Shown here: positions 14,268-22,819 of the stretch, piece after piece | Layout: each line of letters opens with the position of its first letter | Position numbering within the stretch: position 1 is the stretch's first letter | Source of the DNA: Bacteroidales bacterium | GTDB taxonomy: Bacteria; Bacteroidota; Bacteroidia; Bacteroidales; Bacteroidaceae | Reading direction: 5' to 3' | NCBI GenBank assembly: GCA_024690405.1 | Contig: JAILCU010000078.1 | Span: forward strand, 1-46,564 | Length of the DNA: 46,564 nt | Notes under the pieces: generated by a model | Database searches by the model: none | What the model saw: the letters and a program-made list of their open reading frames with translations, nothing else | Told to the model about the DNA's origin: nothing | Made by a program: the position numbers and the translations under genes

Positions 14268-15368
14268 ATGATTCTTCGTCAAGTCACGATTCTCAATTAC
14301 AAAAACATCGCTCAGGCTGAGTTGGAATTCTCGCCGAAGATGAATTGCCTCATCGGTCAGAACGGTGAGGGCAAGACGAATCTGCTGGATGCGATCCATT
14401 TTCTGTCGCTCTGTAAAAGCAGTACCACGAGTCTGGACAGCGCTTGTATCCGTCATGAAGCAGAAACCGCAATGCTACAGGGCGTTTTTGAGCATGAGGA
14501 CGGCACGACCGAGGAAATAGCGCTGGGCCTGGCGCGAGGAAGAAAGAAGCAGCTGAAGCGCAACAAGAAGCCTTACAAACGGCTGACGGAGCATATCGGA
14601 CTGATACCGCTTATTATGGTCTCGCCGGTTGATTCCCTGCTCATTGGCGGCGGATCTGACGAAAGGCGCCGGTTCATGGACGTGGTGATCTCGCAGACTG
14701 ACCACCGCTATCTTGATGCGCTTGTGAACTACAACAAAGCCCTGGCGCAGCGCAACGCGTTGCTGAAGCAGGAAGAACCTGCGCCCGACGTGGAACTACT
14801 CGCCTTGTGGGAGGAGCAAATGGCACAATACGGGCAAATCATTTATGAAGCCCGCGAGCGTTATGTGGAAGCCTTCGTGCCTGTCTTTCAGGAGATTCAT
14901 GCCATTGTGAGCCAGGGACGCGAGCAGGTAGGCCTGCAATATGTTTCGCATGCTCAGCGAGGTCCGTTGCTCGAGGTGATTCGACGTGACCGCCAGAAAG
15001 ACCTCATTATGGGCTATTCGCTGCACGGCATTCATCGCGACGAACTGGAAATGACGCTGGGCGGCTTTTCCTTGCGGCGCGAAGGTTCGCAAGGGCAGAA
15101 CAAGACTTTCCTGATTGCGCTGAAGCTGGCGCAGTTCGATTTCTTGCGCCGAACGGGTAGCAAGACCACTCCATTACTTCTGTTGGATGATATCTTCGAC
15201 AAACTCGACGCCGACCGTGTGGAACAAATCGTGCATTTAGTCTCGGGCGACCGTTTCGGGCAGATCTTCATCACTGACACCAATCGCGATCACCTCGACC
15301 AGATTCTCTCGCGCATGGGGAGTGACTACCGTTTGTTTCATGTCAAAGGAGGGGAGATACAGCAATGA
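14268..15368 (+). CDS. recF: DNA replication and repair protein RecF
   Basis: A 366-residue SMC-like ATPase that helps load RecA at single-strand gaps with RecO and RecR. It has Walker A GQNGEGKT (30-37), an ABC-type signature region (REGSQGQNKTFLIALKLAQF) and Walker B LLLLDDIFDKLD. ATG 14268 gives the family's usual ILRQVTILNYKN N-terminus; the longer frame starting at 14208 would contain the promoter. Its last four bases overlap the next gene (ATGA), so the two are coupled. Confidence 0.95.
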   Translation: MILRQVTILNYKNIAQAELEFSPKMNCLIGQNGEGKTNLLDAIHFLSLCKSSTTSLDSACIRHEAETAMLQGVFEHEDGTTEEIALGLARGRKKQLKRNKKPYKRLTEHIGLIPLIMVSPVDSLLIGGGSDERRRFMDVVISQTDHRYLDALVNYNKALAQRNALLKQEEPAPDVELLALWEEQMAQYGQIIYEARERYVEAFVPVFQEIHAIVSQGREQVGLQYVSHAQRGPLLEVIRRDRQKDLIMGYSLHGIHRDELEMTLGGFSLRREGSQGQNKTFLIALKLAQFDFLRRTGSKTTPLLLLDDIFDKLDADRVEQIVHLVSGDRFGQIFITDTNRDHLDQILSRMGSDYRLFHVKGGEIQQ

Positions 15369-15655
15369 GGAAGCAGAAAGCAGAAGCCCTGGGCGACCTG
15401 GTCCACCAATTCCTACGCGAGGAAGGTCTTGAAACGCCCTATAATGAATACCGGCTTATCGAAGCCTGGCCCGAGGTGATGGGGCAGGGAATTGCCAACC
15501 ACACTAAAGACTTGCAGATACGTAACCGCGTGTTGTACGTTCGTCTTTCTTCTTCTGTGATTCGTGCCGAACTGATGGCCGGACGCAAGAATCTCGTGAA
15601 CCGCCTGAATCAATTTATCGGTGCACAAGTCATCGAAAATATCAAGTTCCTGTAA
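15365..15655 (+). CDS. DUF721 protein, DciA-like
   Basis: A 96-residue basic protein overlapping recF by four bases. The pattern RLIEAWPEVMGQGIANHTKDLQIRN...LYVRLSSSVIRAELM is that of DUF721, the family that includes DciA, the replicative-helicase loader of many bacteria without DnaC. Bacteroidetes versions are small and often sit beside recF. A role in helicase loading is a reasonable inference from family and position but is not shown by the sequence. Confidence 0.85.
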   Translation: MRKQKAEALGDLVHQFLREEGLETPYNEYRLIEAWPEVMGQGIANHTKDLQIRNRVLYVRLSSSVIRAELMAGRKNLVNRLNQFIGAQVIENIKFL

Positions 15656-15674
15656 GCGTAATTTGCGTAAACGA

Positions 15675-15709
15675 ATAGAGGGTCATGCCTCAACGGGCAC
15701 GCCCTCTAT
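15675..15709. terminator. Hairpin between convergent DUF721 and acyl-CoA synthetase genes
   Basis: ATAGAGGG (15675-15682) pairs with CCCTCTAT (15702-15709), and GCC/GGC pairs extend it inside. It lies 20 bases after the DUF721 stop and between convergent genes. There is no long T-tract on either side. Confidence 0.5.
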
Positions 15710-15763
15710 GAAGATGTTGTAGAGCAAGGAATTTGTGTTCAACTCTCAAAATAGTGGCGATGC

Positions 15764-17440
15764 TCAATTCACATCGTAGTTGAGATATTTGAAACGTTTT
15801 ATGCTCTTTTTCGGTGTTTTTTCAAATTCTTCAGCGACGAGCTTCAGGGCATAGACGCGAGCGTAGGTGGGGACAATTTTGTTCAGCGTCTGGCGGTTCT
15901 CTTCCATCTGCGCATCGAGCATCGCCTCGGAGAGCCCGGCCGCTTTGACTTCCTCCGGGTCGGCATAAACGAGTCCGTAGAGGTGGTCGTTTTTCTGAAT
16001 GACAACGCACTCGGTGACGAAAGGCAGCGAGGAGAGTTTGTCTTCGATTTCCTCGGGGTAGATATTTTGTCCGTTGGCACCGAGGAGCATGTTCTTGATG
16101 CGTCCCCTGATGAAGATGAAGTTGTCGTTGTCCATCACGCCGAGATCGCCCGTGTGATACCAACCCTCCTTGTCGATAACGGCTGCGGTAGCCTCTTCGT
16201 TCTTGTAGTAGCCGAGCATGACATTCATGCCGCGCGTGAGGATCTCACCAGGGACGCGCTGCGGATCGGGACTGTCAATGCGCACCTCCATGCGCTGAAC
16301 GGGTTGTCCGCAGGAGCCCTGTTTAAAGCTGTGCCAATCCGCATAACTGATGATCGGGGCGCATTCGGTGGTGCCGTAGCCAACGGTATAGTTGAATCCG
16401 ATGTCGTGGAGCACCGCCTCGATGTCCTGACTGAAGGCCGCGCCGCCAACGATAATCTCAATGAAGTTATCTCCGAATGCATCCTGCAGTTTATGGCGCA
16501 CCTCTGCCAGGACGCGGTCGCGCAGGAAGGGGGTGTGAAGGGCAATTTTGACCGCAGGAACCTGTAACTTAGGAAGGACGGCCTTGCGCACAATCTTTTC
16601 GATAATCAACGGAACGGCCACAATCAGTTTAGGCTTCAAATCGGCAAAGGCACCGAGGAGCACGGCGGGAGAAGGAGTCTTGGCAAGGAAATAAACGTGG
16701 ACACCGTGTAGGAATTCGTAGATGAACTCGAAAGCCATGCCGTACATGTGAGCCATGGGAAGCATGGAGAGGACCTTATCGCCGGGGCCCATCTTGTCCC
16801 CCAAGGCTTCAACGGCAAAGGCGTAGTTGCTCCACAACGCACGGAAGGGTAGCATCACCCCCTTGGAGTTGGACGTCGTACCGCTGGTATAGTTGAGAAT
16901 AGCCAGTTCGTCGGGTGAATCTTGATAGTAATTGACGTGCTGCTTGCGGAAAATCATGGGATATTTCTCGCCGAAGAGGCGGTTGAGGTTCTCGCGGGCA
17001 TAGCGGACGGCATCGGTGCGTCCCACCAGCAACCGGTATTCTTCGTTGGAGTTGCCGAAGATGCCCTCGAGATGAGGCATCTTGTCGGCATCGAGTTTGG
17101 GCCAGACCTGGTCACCTACGAAGAGCAGTTTCGCTTCAGAGTGGTTGACGATGTCGTGGATTTGGTCAGGATGAAATTCGTGTAAGATAGGTACGGCTAC
17201 GGCGCCGTAGCTGAGGGTGGCAAGGAAGGCGATGCCCCATCGGGCACTGTTGCGGCCGCAGATCGCGACCTTATCGCCTTTCTGAACTCCCGAAGCTTCG
17301 AGAATGATATGGAGCTTTTCGATGATGCGGGCGACGTCTTTGTACTGGAACGTTTGTACACCATAGTCGCTGAGAGCGTCCTGATCCCAATGCTTACGAA
17401 GACTTTCCTGCATGCAGATATTAAAACTGCGGTATTCCAT
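15764..17440 (-). CDS. AMP-forming acyl-CoA synthetase/ligase, copy 1
   Basis: A 558-residue member of the acyl-adenylate-forming superfamily, probably a fatty acid-CoA ligase. The AMP-binding P-loop is TSGTTSNSKG (185-194). Later come GYGTTECAP (A5-type motif), YHTGDLGVMD, and KNMLLGANGQNIYPEEIED, with the catalytic lysine region KKSIKRFKYL near the C-terminus. All core motifs look intact. It follows the very similar copy 2 by 60 bases on the same strand, so it is probably co-transcribed with it. Acyl chain specificity cannot be read. Confidence 0.9.
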   Translation of the reverse strand: MEYRSFNICMQESLRKHWDQDALSDYGVQTFQYKDVARIIEKLHIILEASGVQKGDKVAICGRNSARWGIAFLATLSYGAVAVPILHEFHPDQIHDIVNHSEAKLLFVGDQVWPKLDADKMPHLEGIFGNSNEEYRLLVGRTDAVRYARENLNRLFGEKYPMIFRKQHVNYYQDSPDELAILNYTSGTTSNSKGVMLPFRALWSNYAFAVEALGDKMGPGDKVLSMLPMAHMYGMAFEFIYEFLHGVHVYFLAKTPSPAVLLGAFADLKPKLIVAVPLIIEKIVRKAVLPKLQVPAVKIALHTPFLRDRVLAEVRHKLQDAFGDNFIEIIVGGAAFSQDIEAVLHDIGFNYTVGYGTTECAPIISYADWHSFKQGSCGQPVQRMEVRIDSPDPQRVPGEILTRGMNVMLGYYKNEEATAAVIDKEGWYHTGDLGVMDNDNFIFIRGRIKNMLLGANGQNIYPEEIEDKLSSLPFVTECVVIQKNDHLYGLVYADPEEVKAAGLSEAMLDAQMEENRQTLNKIVPTYARVYALKLVAEEFEKTPKKSIKRFKYLNYDVN

Positions 17441-17500
17441 AAAGTGCTGTAAATAATTGATTTATGCGCTTTGGCTTAAAAAAGTTTAATCGCGTATCGC

Positions 17501-19174
17501 TTATACAGGATAGTCCATGTATTTGTAACGCTTGATGCTCTTCTTTGGCGTCTTCTCGAACTCTTCGCTCATGAGTTTAATGCCTTTAAGGCGAGCATAA
17601 AGGGGTACGATTTTATTGAGCTCCTGACGGTTGACCTCCATCTGCACTTCCAGCCCGTTGCGGCTGATACCGCCTTTGCGGAGTTCGTCGGGGTCGGTGT
17701 AGACGAGTCCGTAGAGTTGGTCGCCTTTCTGGATGACAACGCATTCGGTGACGTAAGGCAGCGATGAGAGTTTGTCTTCAATCTCCTCGGGGTAGATGTT
17801 CTGTCCGTTGGCTCCCAGGAGCATGTTTTTGGAGCGGCCCTTGATGAAGACGTTGCCGTTGGCATCCATCACGCCGAGGTCGCCGGTGTGGTACCATCCG
17901 TCTGCATCGAGCGTCTTGGCCGTAGCCTCGTCGTTCTTGTAGTATCCGAGCATGACGTTCATACCGCGTGCCAGGATTTCCCCCGGTACGTTCTGAGGGT
18001 CGCGACTGTCAATGCGTACCTCCATGCGGGGAGCTGCCTTTCCGCACGAACCTTTGACGAATTTGTCCCATGGCGCGTAGCAGATGATGGGGGCGCACTC
18101 GGTGGCGCCGTAACCGATGGTGTAGTTGAAGCCGATGCCTTTGAGGAAAACCTCGATATCCTGATTCATAGCAGCCCCGCCGACGATAATCTCAAAGAAA
18201 TTGTCGCCGAAAGCCTTTTGCATCTTGCGACGGATGTTCATCTTGATGCGGTCGCGCAGAAGCGGTGTCATGAGCGCTAAACGGATGGCGGGAGCATTGA
18301 TTTTCGGGAAGATGGCCTTGCGCACAATCTTCTCGATGAGCAGTGGCACGGCAATCACCACTTTGGGCTTGAGGTCCGAGAAGGCCTTGAGCATCACGGT
18401 GGGCGACGGGGTCTTGCCCAGGAAAGTGACGTGTGCTCCGCGTGTCATTTCATAGAGGAATTCAAAGGCCATTCCGTACATGTGTGCGGTTGGCAGGATG
18501 CTGACGACGTTCTCGCCGGGCTGGACGTGGCTGTCGTACACTTCATGGGCAAATTCCACGTTACTCCACAGGGCGCGGTAAGGAATCATGACTCCCTTGG
18601 AGTTGGAGGTCGTACCGCTGGTGTAGTTGAGCACCGCCATTTCTTCCGGCGTGTCCTTATAATAATTAAGATCCCGCGCGCGGAAGTTCATGGGAAAACG
18701 TTCGCCGAAGAGACGGTTGAGGTTTTCGCGAGCGTAGGTGACTTTTTCAGTGCGTCCGTGAAGGAGCTTGTATTCATCACTGGAATTGGCAAAGACGCCT
18801 TCAAGTCCCGGCATTTTCTCCACGTCGAGTTGAGGCCATACCTGGTCGCCCACAAAAAGAAGTTTGGCATCGGAGTGGTTAACAATGTCGTGAATCTGTT
18901 CGGGGTGGAACTCATGGAGGATAGGAACAGCCACGGCACCGTAGCTAAGCGTGGCAAGGAAGGCGATGCCCCATCGGGCGCTGTTACGGCCGCAGATCGC
19001 GACCTTGTCACCACGCTTTACGCCAGAGGCTTCGAGGATGATGTGCAACTTCTCGATGATGCGGGCGACGTCCTTATAGCGGAAAGTTTGTGCGCTGTAG
19101 TCGGTGAGTGCGTCACGGTCCCAATTGTCCTGGATGGATTTTTGTATGATAAGATTAAGACTTGGACATTCCAT
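17501..19174 (-). CDS. AMP-forming acyl-CoA synthetase/ligase, copy 2
   Basis: A 557-residue paralogue of the gene that follows it. Long blocks are identical, for example SGV.RGDKVAICGRNSARWG and LATLSYGAVAVPILHEFHP near the N-terminus. The middle part, roughly residues 150-370, which forms most of the acyl pocket in this fold, is more diverged. Motifs TSGTTSNSKG, GYGATECAP, YHTGDLGVMD and KKSIKRYKYM are all present. It is the promoter-proximal gene of the pair. The likely history is tandem duplication followed by change of acyl preference. Confidence 0.9.
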   Translation of the reverse strand: MECPSLNLIIQKSIQDNWDRDALTDYSAQTFRYKDVARIIEKLHIILEASGVKRGDKVAICGRNSARWGIAFLATLSYGAVAVPILHEFHPEQIHDIVNHSDAKLLFVGDQVWPQLDVEKMPGLEGVFANSSDEYKLLHGRTEKVTYARENLNRLFGERFPMNFRARDLNYYKDTPEEMAVLNYTSGTTSNSKGVMIPYRALWSNVEFAHEVYDSHVQPGENVVSILPTAHMYGMAFEFLYEMTRGAHVTFLGKTPSPTVMLKAFSDLKPKVVIAVPLLIEKIVRKAIFPKINAPAIRLALMTPLLRDRIKMNIRRKMQKAFGDNFFEIIVGGAAMNQDIEVFLKGIGFNYTIGYGATECAPIICYAPWDKFVKGSCGKAAPRMEVRIDSRDPQNVPGEILARGMNVMLGYYKNDEATAKTLDADGWYHTGDLGVMDANGNVFIKGRSKNMLLGANGQNIYPEEIEDKLSSLPYVTECVVIQKGDQLYGLVYTDPDELRKGGISRNGLEVQMEVNRQELNKIVPLYARLKGIKLMSEEFEKTPKKSIKRYKYMDYPV

Positions 19175-19240
19175 TGTTTCGTATGTCTTTTTTTTAATAA
19201 TAAGTTACTAATTATTTTGCACATTTTTCAAATCCGTGTG

Positions 19241-19272
19241 CAAAGGTAGGCCATTTCTTGCACATTCACAAA
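19241..19272 (-). promoter_or_regulatory. Promoter of acyl-CoA synthetase pair
   Basis: On the minus strand TTTG (19269-19272) precedes TACCTTTG (19241-19248) by 20 bases, an exact fit to the Bacteroidetes pattern. The leader to ATG 19174 is about 60 bases. Confidence 0.7.
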
Positions 19273-19447
19273 TTATTTGAGCAAAAATATGTTTAATCAA
19301 TCGTTTTCTTTCTTGGTGTGTAAAGATAGAACAATTCTGAGGTCAAATTGCTCAATAAGGAATTGAACTGGAATGTGATATTGGGTAAATTCGTGCTTCT
19401 GACAAAGAAAAATACTCTAACTGTGGCGGTAAATCGGAAATAATGTT

Positions 19448-19455
19448 TACCTTTG
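19448..19455 (+). promoter_or_regulatory. -7 element of GH35 promoter
   Basis: TACCTTTG fits TAnnTTTG and lies 32 bases before the GH35 start. No clear -33 TTTG is visible. Confidence 0.5.
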
Positions 19456-19487
19456 CGCCACATTCATTCCAATAAACGATCTGACTT

Positions 19488-21911
19488 ATGATGAAACAAA
19501 CGTTTGCCAGGCTGGCCTTTGTGGCCGCGCTGATGCTGGCCCCGCTCGCCCTTGTGGCGGCGCCAAAGACGGGCACTTTCCGTACGGGAAACAAAACATT
19601 TCTTCTCAACGACAAGCCTTTCGTGGTGAAGGCTGCCGAAGTCCACTATCCCCGCATTCCCCGTGCCTACTGGGACCATCGCATCAAGATGTGCAAGGCC
19701 CTCGGCATGAATACGGTGTGCATTTACGTGTTCTGGAATATCCATGAGCAGCAGGAGGGTCAGTTCGATTTCACCGGCAACAACGATGTGGCTGAATTCT
19801 GCCGCCTGGCCCAAAAGAACGGCATGTACGTTATCGTCCGCCCCGGCCCGTATGTCTGCGCCGAATGGGAAATGGGTGGTCTGCCTTGGTGGCTGCTGAA
19901 GAAGAAAGATATCAAACTGCGCGAACAGGACCCCTATTTCATGGAGCGAGTGAAAATCTTCGAGCAGAAGGTGGGCGAGCAACTGAAGGACCTCACTATT
20001 CAGAACGGGGGTCCCATCATCATGATTCAGGTGGAGAACGAATATGGTTCCTACGGCGAGAACAAACCCTACGTGAGCGAGATTCGCGACTGCCTGCGTG
20101 GCATCTATGGCTCTGAGGTTGCCCTCTTCCAGTGCGACTGGGCCTCCAACTTCGAGAAAAACGGACTCGACGACCTCACCTGGACCATGAACTTCGGCAC
20201 CGGCGCCAACATCGACTCCCAGTTCCGTCGGCTGGGCGAACTTCGTCCCGATGCTCCCAAGATGTGCTCCGAGTTCTGGAGCGGATGGTTCGACAAATGG
20301 GGCGCCCGCCACGAGACACGTCCTGCCAAGGCCATGGTCGATGGCATGGACGAGATGCTCTCCAAGGGCATCAGCTTCTCGCTCTATATGACTCATGGAG
20401 GCACAAGCTTCGGCCACTGGGCTGGCGCCAACTCTCCTGGCTTCGCCCCCGACGTGACCAGCTACGACTACGACGCGCCCATCAATGAATATGGTCATGC
20501 CACCCCGAAATACTACGAACTGCGCGAGATGATGCAGAAGTACAGCGACAAGAAACTGCCCTCTGTGCCCAAGCCCGTGGCACCCATCATCACAGTGCCC
20601 AAGTTCCAGCTCACCGAGTTCTCCTCAATCTTCAACGGCATAGCCCCCAAACAGGACTTCCCCGTCAGCAAGGGCGCCATCAAGACCTTCGAGGAAATGA
20701 ACATGGGTTGGGGCTCGATGCTCTATACCACAACCTTGCCCGAAATCCCCACGCAGAGCGTGCTGAAAGCCGACATCCACGACTATGCCCAATTCTTCAT
20801 CAATGGCAAATACATCGGCAAGACCGACCGCGTGAAGAACGAGAAGACCATCGCGCTGCCTGCCGTGAAGAAAGGCGATGAACTGCAGATTCTGGTGGAG
20901 GGCATGGGCCGCATCAACTTCGGTCGCGCCATCAAGGACTTCAAGGGCATCGTGGGCGATGTGGTCATCGCTGCCAACATCGATAACATTCAGACCACAT
21001 GGACCCCCCAGGGATGGTGCCAACTCGCATTGCCCGACAGTTACGAGAAGGCTGCAGATGCTTTCGTGCACAACAATGACTGGAGCCTGCCCGACAAAGG
21101 CGTGAGAGTGGGTAAGCGTTCGCAGTTGGCCACCGACGGCAAGGACCTAACCACCAAGCGCGGTTATTACCGCGGTCACTTCACGCTGAAGAAGGTGGGC
21201 GACACCTTCCTCAACTTCGAGACCTGGGGCAAAGGTCAGGTGTGGGTCAATGGTCACGACCTCGGCCGCATCTGGAGCATCGGTCCGCAACAGACGCTCT
21301 ACTGCCCTGGCTGCTGGCTGAAGAAGGGCAAGAACGAGATCATCGTCCTCGACGTGACAGGTCCCAAGGAGACGGTCGTATGGGGACAGGCAGAACCCGA
21401 ACTCAATAAACTCCAACTCGCCGGTCCCACCACCCATCGCCTCCAAGGTCAGAAGATAGACCTCAGCGGCTACAAGCCCGCCAAGGAAGGTGAGTTCAAG
21501 CCCGGCAACGGATGGCAGGAAGTGCGCTTCGACCAACCCGTCACGGGTCGCTACGTTTGCATCGAAGCCCTCAACAGCCATTGGAACCGCGAGTACGCCT
21601 GCATCGCCGAATGGTACATGCTCGATGCCGACGGCAACCGTCTCAGTCGCGAATCATGGACTGCAGCATACGCCGACGATGAGGATGTCAGCTCAGGCAA
21701 CAAGAATGCCGACAAGATCTTCGACCTCCAGGAGAGCACCTACTGGAGCACCAACCAAGGCGTGCAGTTCCCCCACCACGTGGTCATCGACCTCGGTCAG
21801 GACCAAACCTTCGGCGGTTTCCAGTATTTGCCTCGTGCCGAAGAAGGAGCCCCTGAGAGCATAAAGCAATATCGCATCTACGTCAGCAGCAGCCTCTTCA
21901 AAGGCCTGTAA
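19488..21911 (+). CDS. GH35 beta-galactosidase with C-terminal discoidin-like domain
   Basis: An 807-residue exported glycosidase expected to remove terminal beta-galactose. Residues 1-25 are a signal peptide (two adjacent ATGs at 19488 and 19491; either could start). The barrel carries PGPYVCAEWEMGGLPWWL, the acid/base in QVENEYGSYG (E185) and the nucleophile in SEFWSGWFDKWG (E262). Beta-sandwich regions follow, and residues from about 660 look like an F5/8 type C (discoidin) module (GRYVCIEAL...IAEWYMLD...VIDLGQ). Codon third positions are strikingly C-rich, unlike the fasciclin/SusCD block it converges on. The two are separated by 908 bases of repeats, so GH35 is not part of that operon, though it could act with it. 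Confidence 0.92.
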   Translation: MMKQTFARLAFVAALMLAPLALVAAPKTGTFRTGNKTFLLNDKPFVVKAAEVHYPRIPRAYWDHRIKMCKALGMNTVCIYVFWNIHEQQEGQFDFTGNNDVAEFCRLAQKNGMYVIVRPGPYVCAEWEMGGLPWWLLKKKDIKLREQDPYFMERVKIFEQKVGEQLKDLTIQNGGPIIMIQVENEYGSYGENKPYVSEIRDCLRGIYGSEVALFQCDWASNFEKNGLDDLTWTMNFGTGANIDSQFRRLGELRPDAPKMCSEFWSGWFDKWGARHETRPAKAMVDGMDEMLSKGISFSLYMTHGGTSFGHWAGANSPGFAPDVTSYDYDAPINEYGHATPKYYELREMMQKYSDKKLPSVPKPVAPIITVPKFQLTEFSSIFNGIAPKQDFPVSKGAIKTFEEMNMGWGSMLYTTTLPEIPTQSVLKADIHDYAQFFINGKYIGKTDRVKNEKTIALPAVKKGDELQILVEGMGRINFGRAIKDFKGIVGDVVIAANIDNIQTTWTPQGWCQLALPDSYEKAADAFVHNNDWSLPDKGVRVGKRSQLATDGKDLTTKRGYYRGHFTLKKVGDTFLNFETWGKGQVWVNGHDLGRIWSIGPQQTLYCPGCWLKKGKNEIIVLDVTGPKETVVWGQAEPELNKLQLAGPTTHRLQGQKIDLSGYKPAKEGEFKPGNGWQEVRFDQPVTGRYVCIEALNSHWNREYACIAEWYMLDADGNRLSRESWTAAYADDEDVSSGNKNADKIFDLQESTYWSTNQGVQFPHHVVIDLGQDQTFGGFQYLPRAEEGAPESIKQYRIYVSSSLFKGL

Positions 21912-22074
21912 TCGGCAATCCCAAAATCGTCACTCACACTTACGCCAATAAAGACGTAACGGAAAGTAAAAAGAAAAACTTAAGAAGCGCAGAATTAAGC
22001 AGCTCATTAGCGCAGAATCAGCGGTTCCTGAGTGAATATTAATCTTTCCTGAGTGCAATTTTACCCACACTTCT

Positions 22075-22110
22075 CTCCAAAGTGCAATTTACGCACTTTG
22101 GAGTTTTTTT
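22075..22110 (+). terminator. Strong intrinsic terminator after GH35
   Basis: CTCCAAAGTGC (22075-22085) and GCACTTTGGAG (22093-22103) form a perfect 11-bp stem around AATTTAC, followed directly by seven T residues (22104-22110). It lies 164 bases after the GH35 stop and is the clearest intrinsic terminator in the window. Confidence 0.9.
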
Positions 22111-22217
22111 ATTTCTTATCTTTATTGTCATCAGCATATACTTTTATTCCGATGCATAACTGATTCAAAAGCAAAACTTATTTCCAAGGCAAAACCAAAT
22201 TCAAAGCAAAGCAGAGA

Positions 22218-22384
22218 CTATAGACTTTATAGAGGGGAGGCTATAGATATTATAGAAACTATAGACATTATAGAGGCTATGGACATTATAGAGGCTATGG
22301 ACATTATAAAGGCTATGGACATTATAAAGGCTATGGACATTATAGAGGCTATGGACATTATAGAGGCTATGGACATTATAGATA
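22218..22384. repeat. 18-bp tandem repeat, eight full copies plus one degenerate
   Basis: Full copies run from 22241 to 22384 in 18-base steps (CTATGGACATTATAGAGG and variants with CTATAG or TATAAAGG); a degenerate copy with an insertion lies at 22218-22240. Because 18 is a multiple of three, the minus strand reads as a run of Met-Ser-Ile-Ala-Ser-Ile hexads, but this is a consequence of the repeat and not a gene. Confidence 0.93.
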
Positions 22385-22413
22385 ATATAGATTTGTAGAT
22401 TGTCTTAAGCAAA

Positions 22414-22481
22414 GCTGAGTCTTAATCGCAGCTGAGTTCAAGACAAAGCTGAGTTCAAGACAAAGCTGAGTTCAAGACAAA
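22414..22481. repeat. 17-bp tandem repeat, four copies
   Basis: Three identical copies of GCTGAGTTCAAGACAAA lie at 22431-22447, 22448-22464 and 22465-22481, preceded by a degenerate copy at 22414-22430. The sequence is unrelated to the 18-bp array just before it. Confidence 0.9.
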
Positions 22482-22596
22482 AAAAGGCAAAGATTTGCCT
22501 TGTCTGCTTACAAATTTATATGTCTGCGATTTGAGCCAAACTCAGGTTTGAGTCAATCATTTGCCTCTGATTAGTTCCTTTAAATGCAGATTTTGA

Positions 22597-22640
22597 TTCA
22601 TCATTTTGCAGAAGATGATTCATCTTTTTGCAGAAGATGA
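22597..22640. repeat. 22-bp direct repeat, two copies
   Basis: TTCATCATTTTGCAGAAGAT plus GA (22597-22618) is repeated with one mismatch at 22619-22640. Confidence 0.85.
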
Positions 22641-22666
22641 TACACCTTTTGACTCAAGCAAATACA

Positions 22667-22747
22667 CCTTGATGTATTTGTGATTACACCTCGATGTATT
22701 TGATTGTGTCCCTCGATGTATTTGATTGTGCCCCTCGATGTATTTTA
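22667..22747. repeat. 22-bp tandem repeat, three copies plus a partial one
   Basis: CCTCGATGTATTTGATTGTG plus two bases occurs at 22689-22710 and 22711-22732, with a diverged copy at 22667-22688 and a 15-base partial at 22733-22747. It is the fourth distinct direct-repeat family in the gap between GH35 and the SusD gene. Confidence 0.88.
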
Positions 22748-22761
22748 GGTGTTTACAAGAT

Positions 22762-22805
22762 ATAATTAAGGCGTATAACACATGAAAGTTATACGCCTTA
22801 ATTAT
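22762..22805. terminator. 18-bp perfect hairpin ending the fasciclin/SusCD operon
   Basis: ATAATTAAGGCGTATAAC (22762-22779) pairs fully with GTTATACGCCTTAATTAT (22788-22805) around an eight-base loop. It lies 14 bases past the stop of the last operon gene (minus strand). There is no T-tract downstream on the minus strand, so its strength as a terminator is uncertain, but it could also protect the mRNA 3' end. Confidence 0.65.
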
Positions 22806-22819
22806 GCAATCACTTTGGT

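Larger units (their letters stand above)
19175..19487. other. Divergent promoter region, no gene
   Basis: This 313-base AT-rich gap separates the acyl-CoA synthetase pair (-) from the GH35 gene (+). It contains the promoter elements listed separately and nothing else I can identify. Confidence 0.6.

Noticed and set aside
16922..19249. Plus-strand frames opposite the acyl-CoA synthetases, similar in both copies
   Set aside because: Their similarity follows from the paralogy of the sense genes.
22227..22412. 61-residue minus-strand frame reading as Met-Ser-Ile-Ala hexads
   Set aside because: It is only the translation of the 18-bp tandem repeat; it has no family signal and no initiation context.
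22218..22747. Possible CRISPR array
   Set aside because: The units are head-to-tail with no unique spacers, the four families are unrelated to each other, and there are no cas genes.
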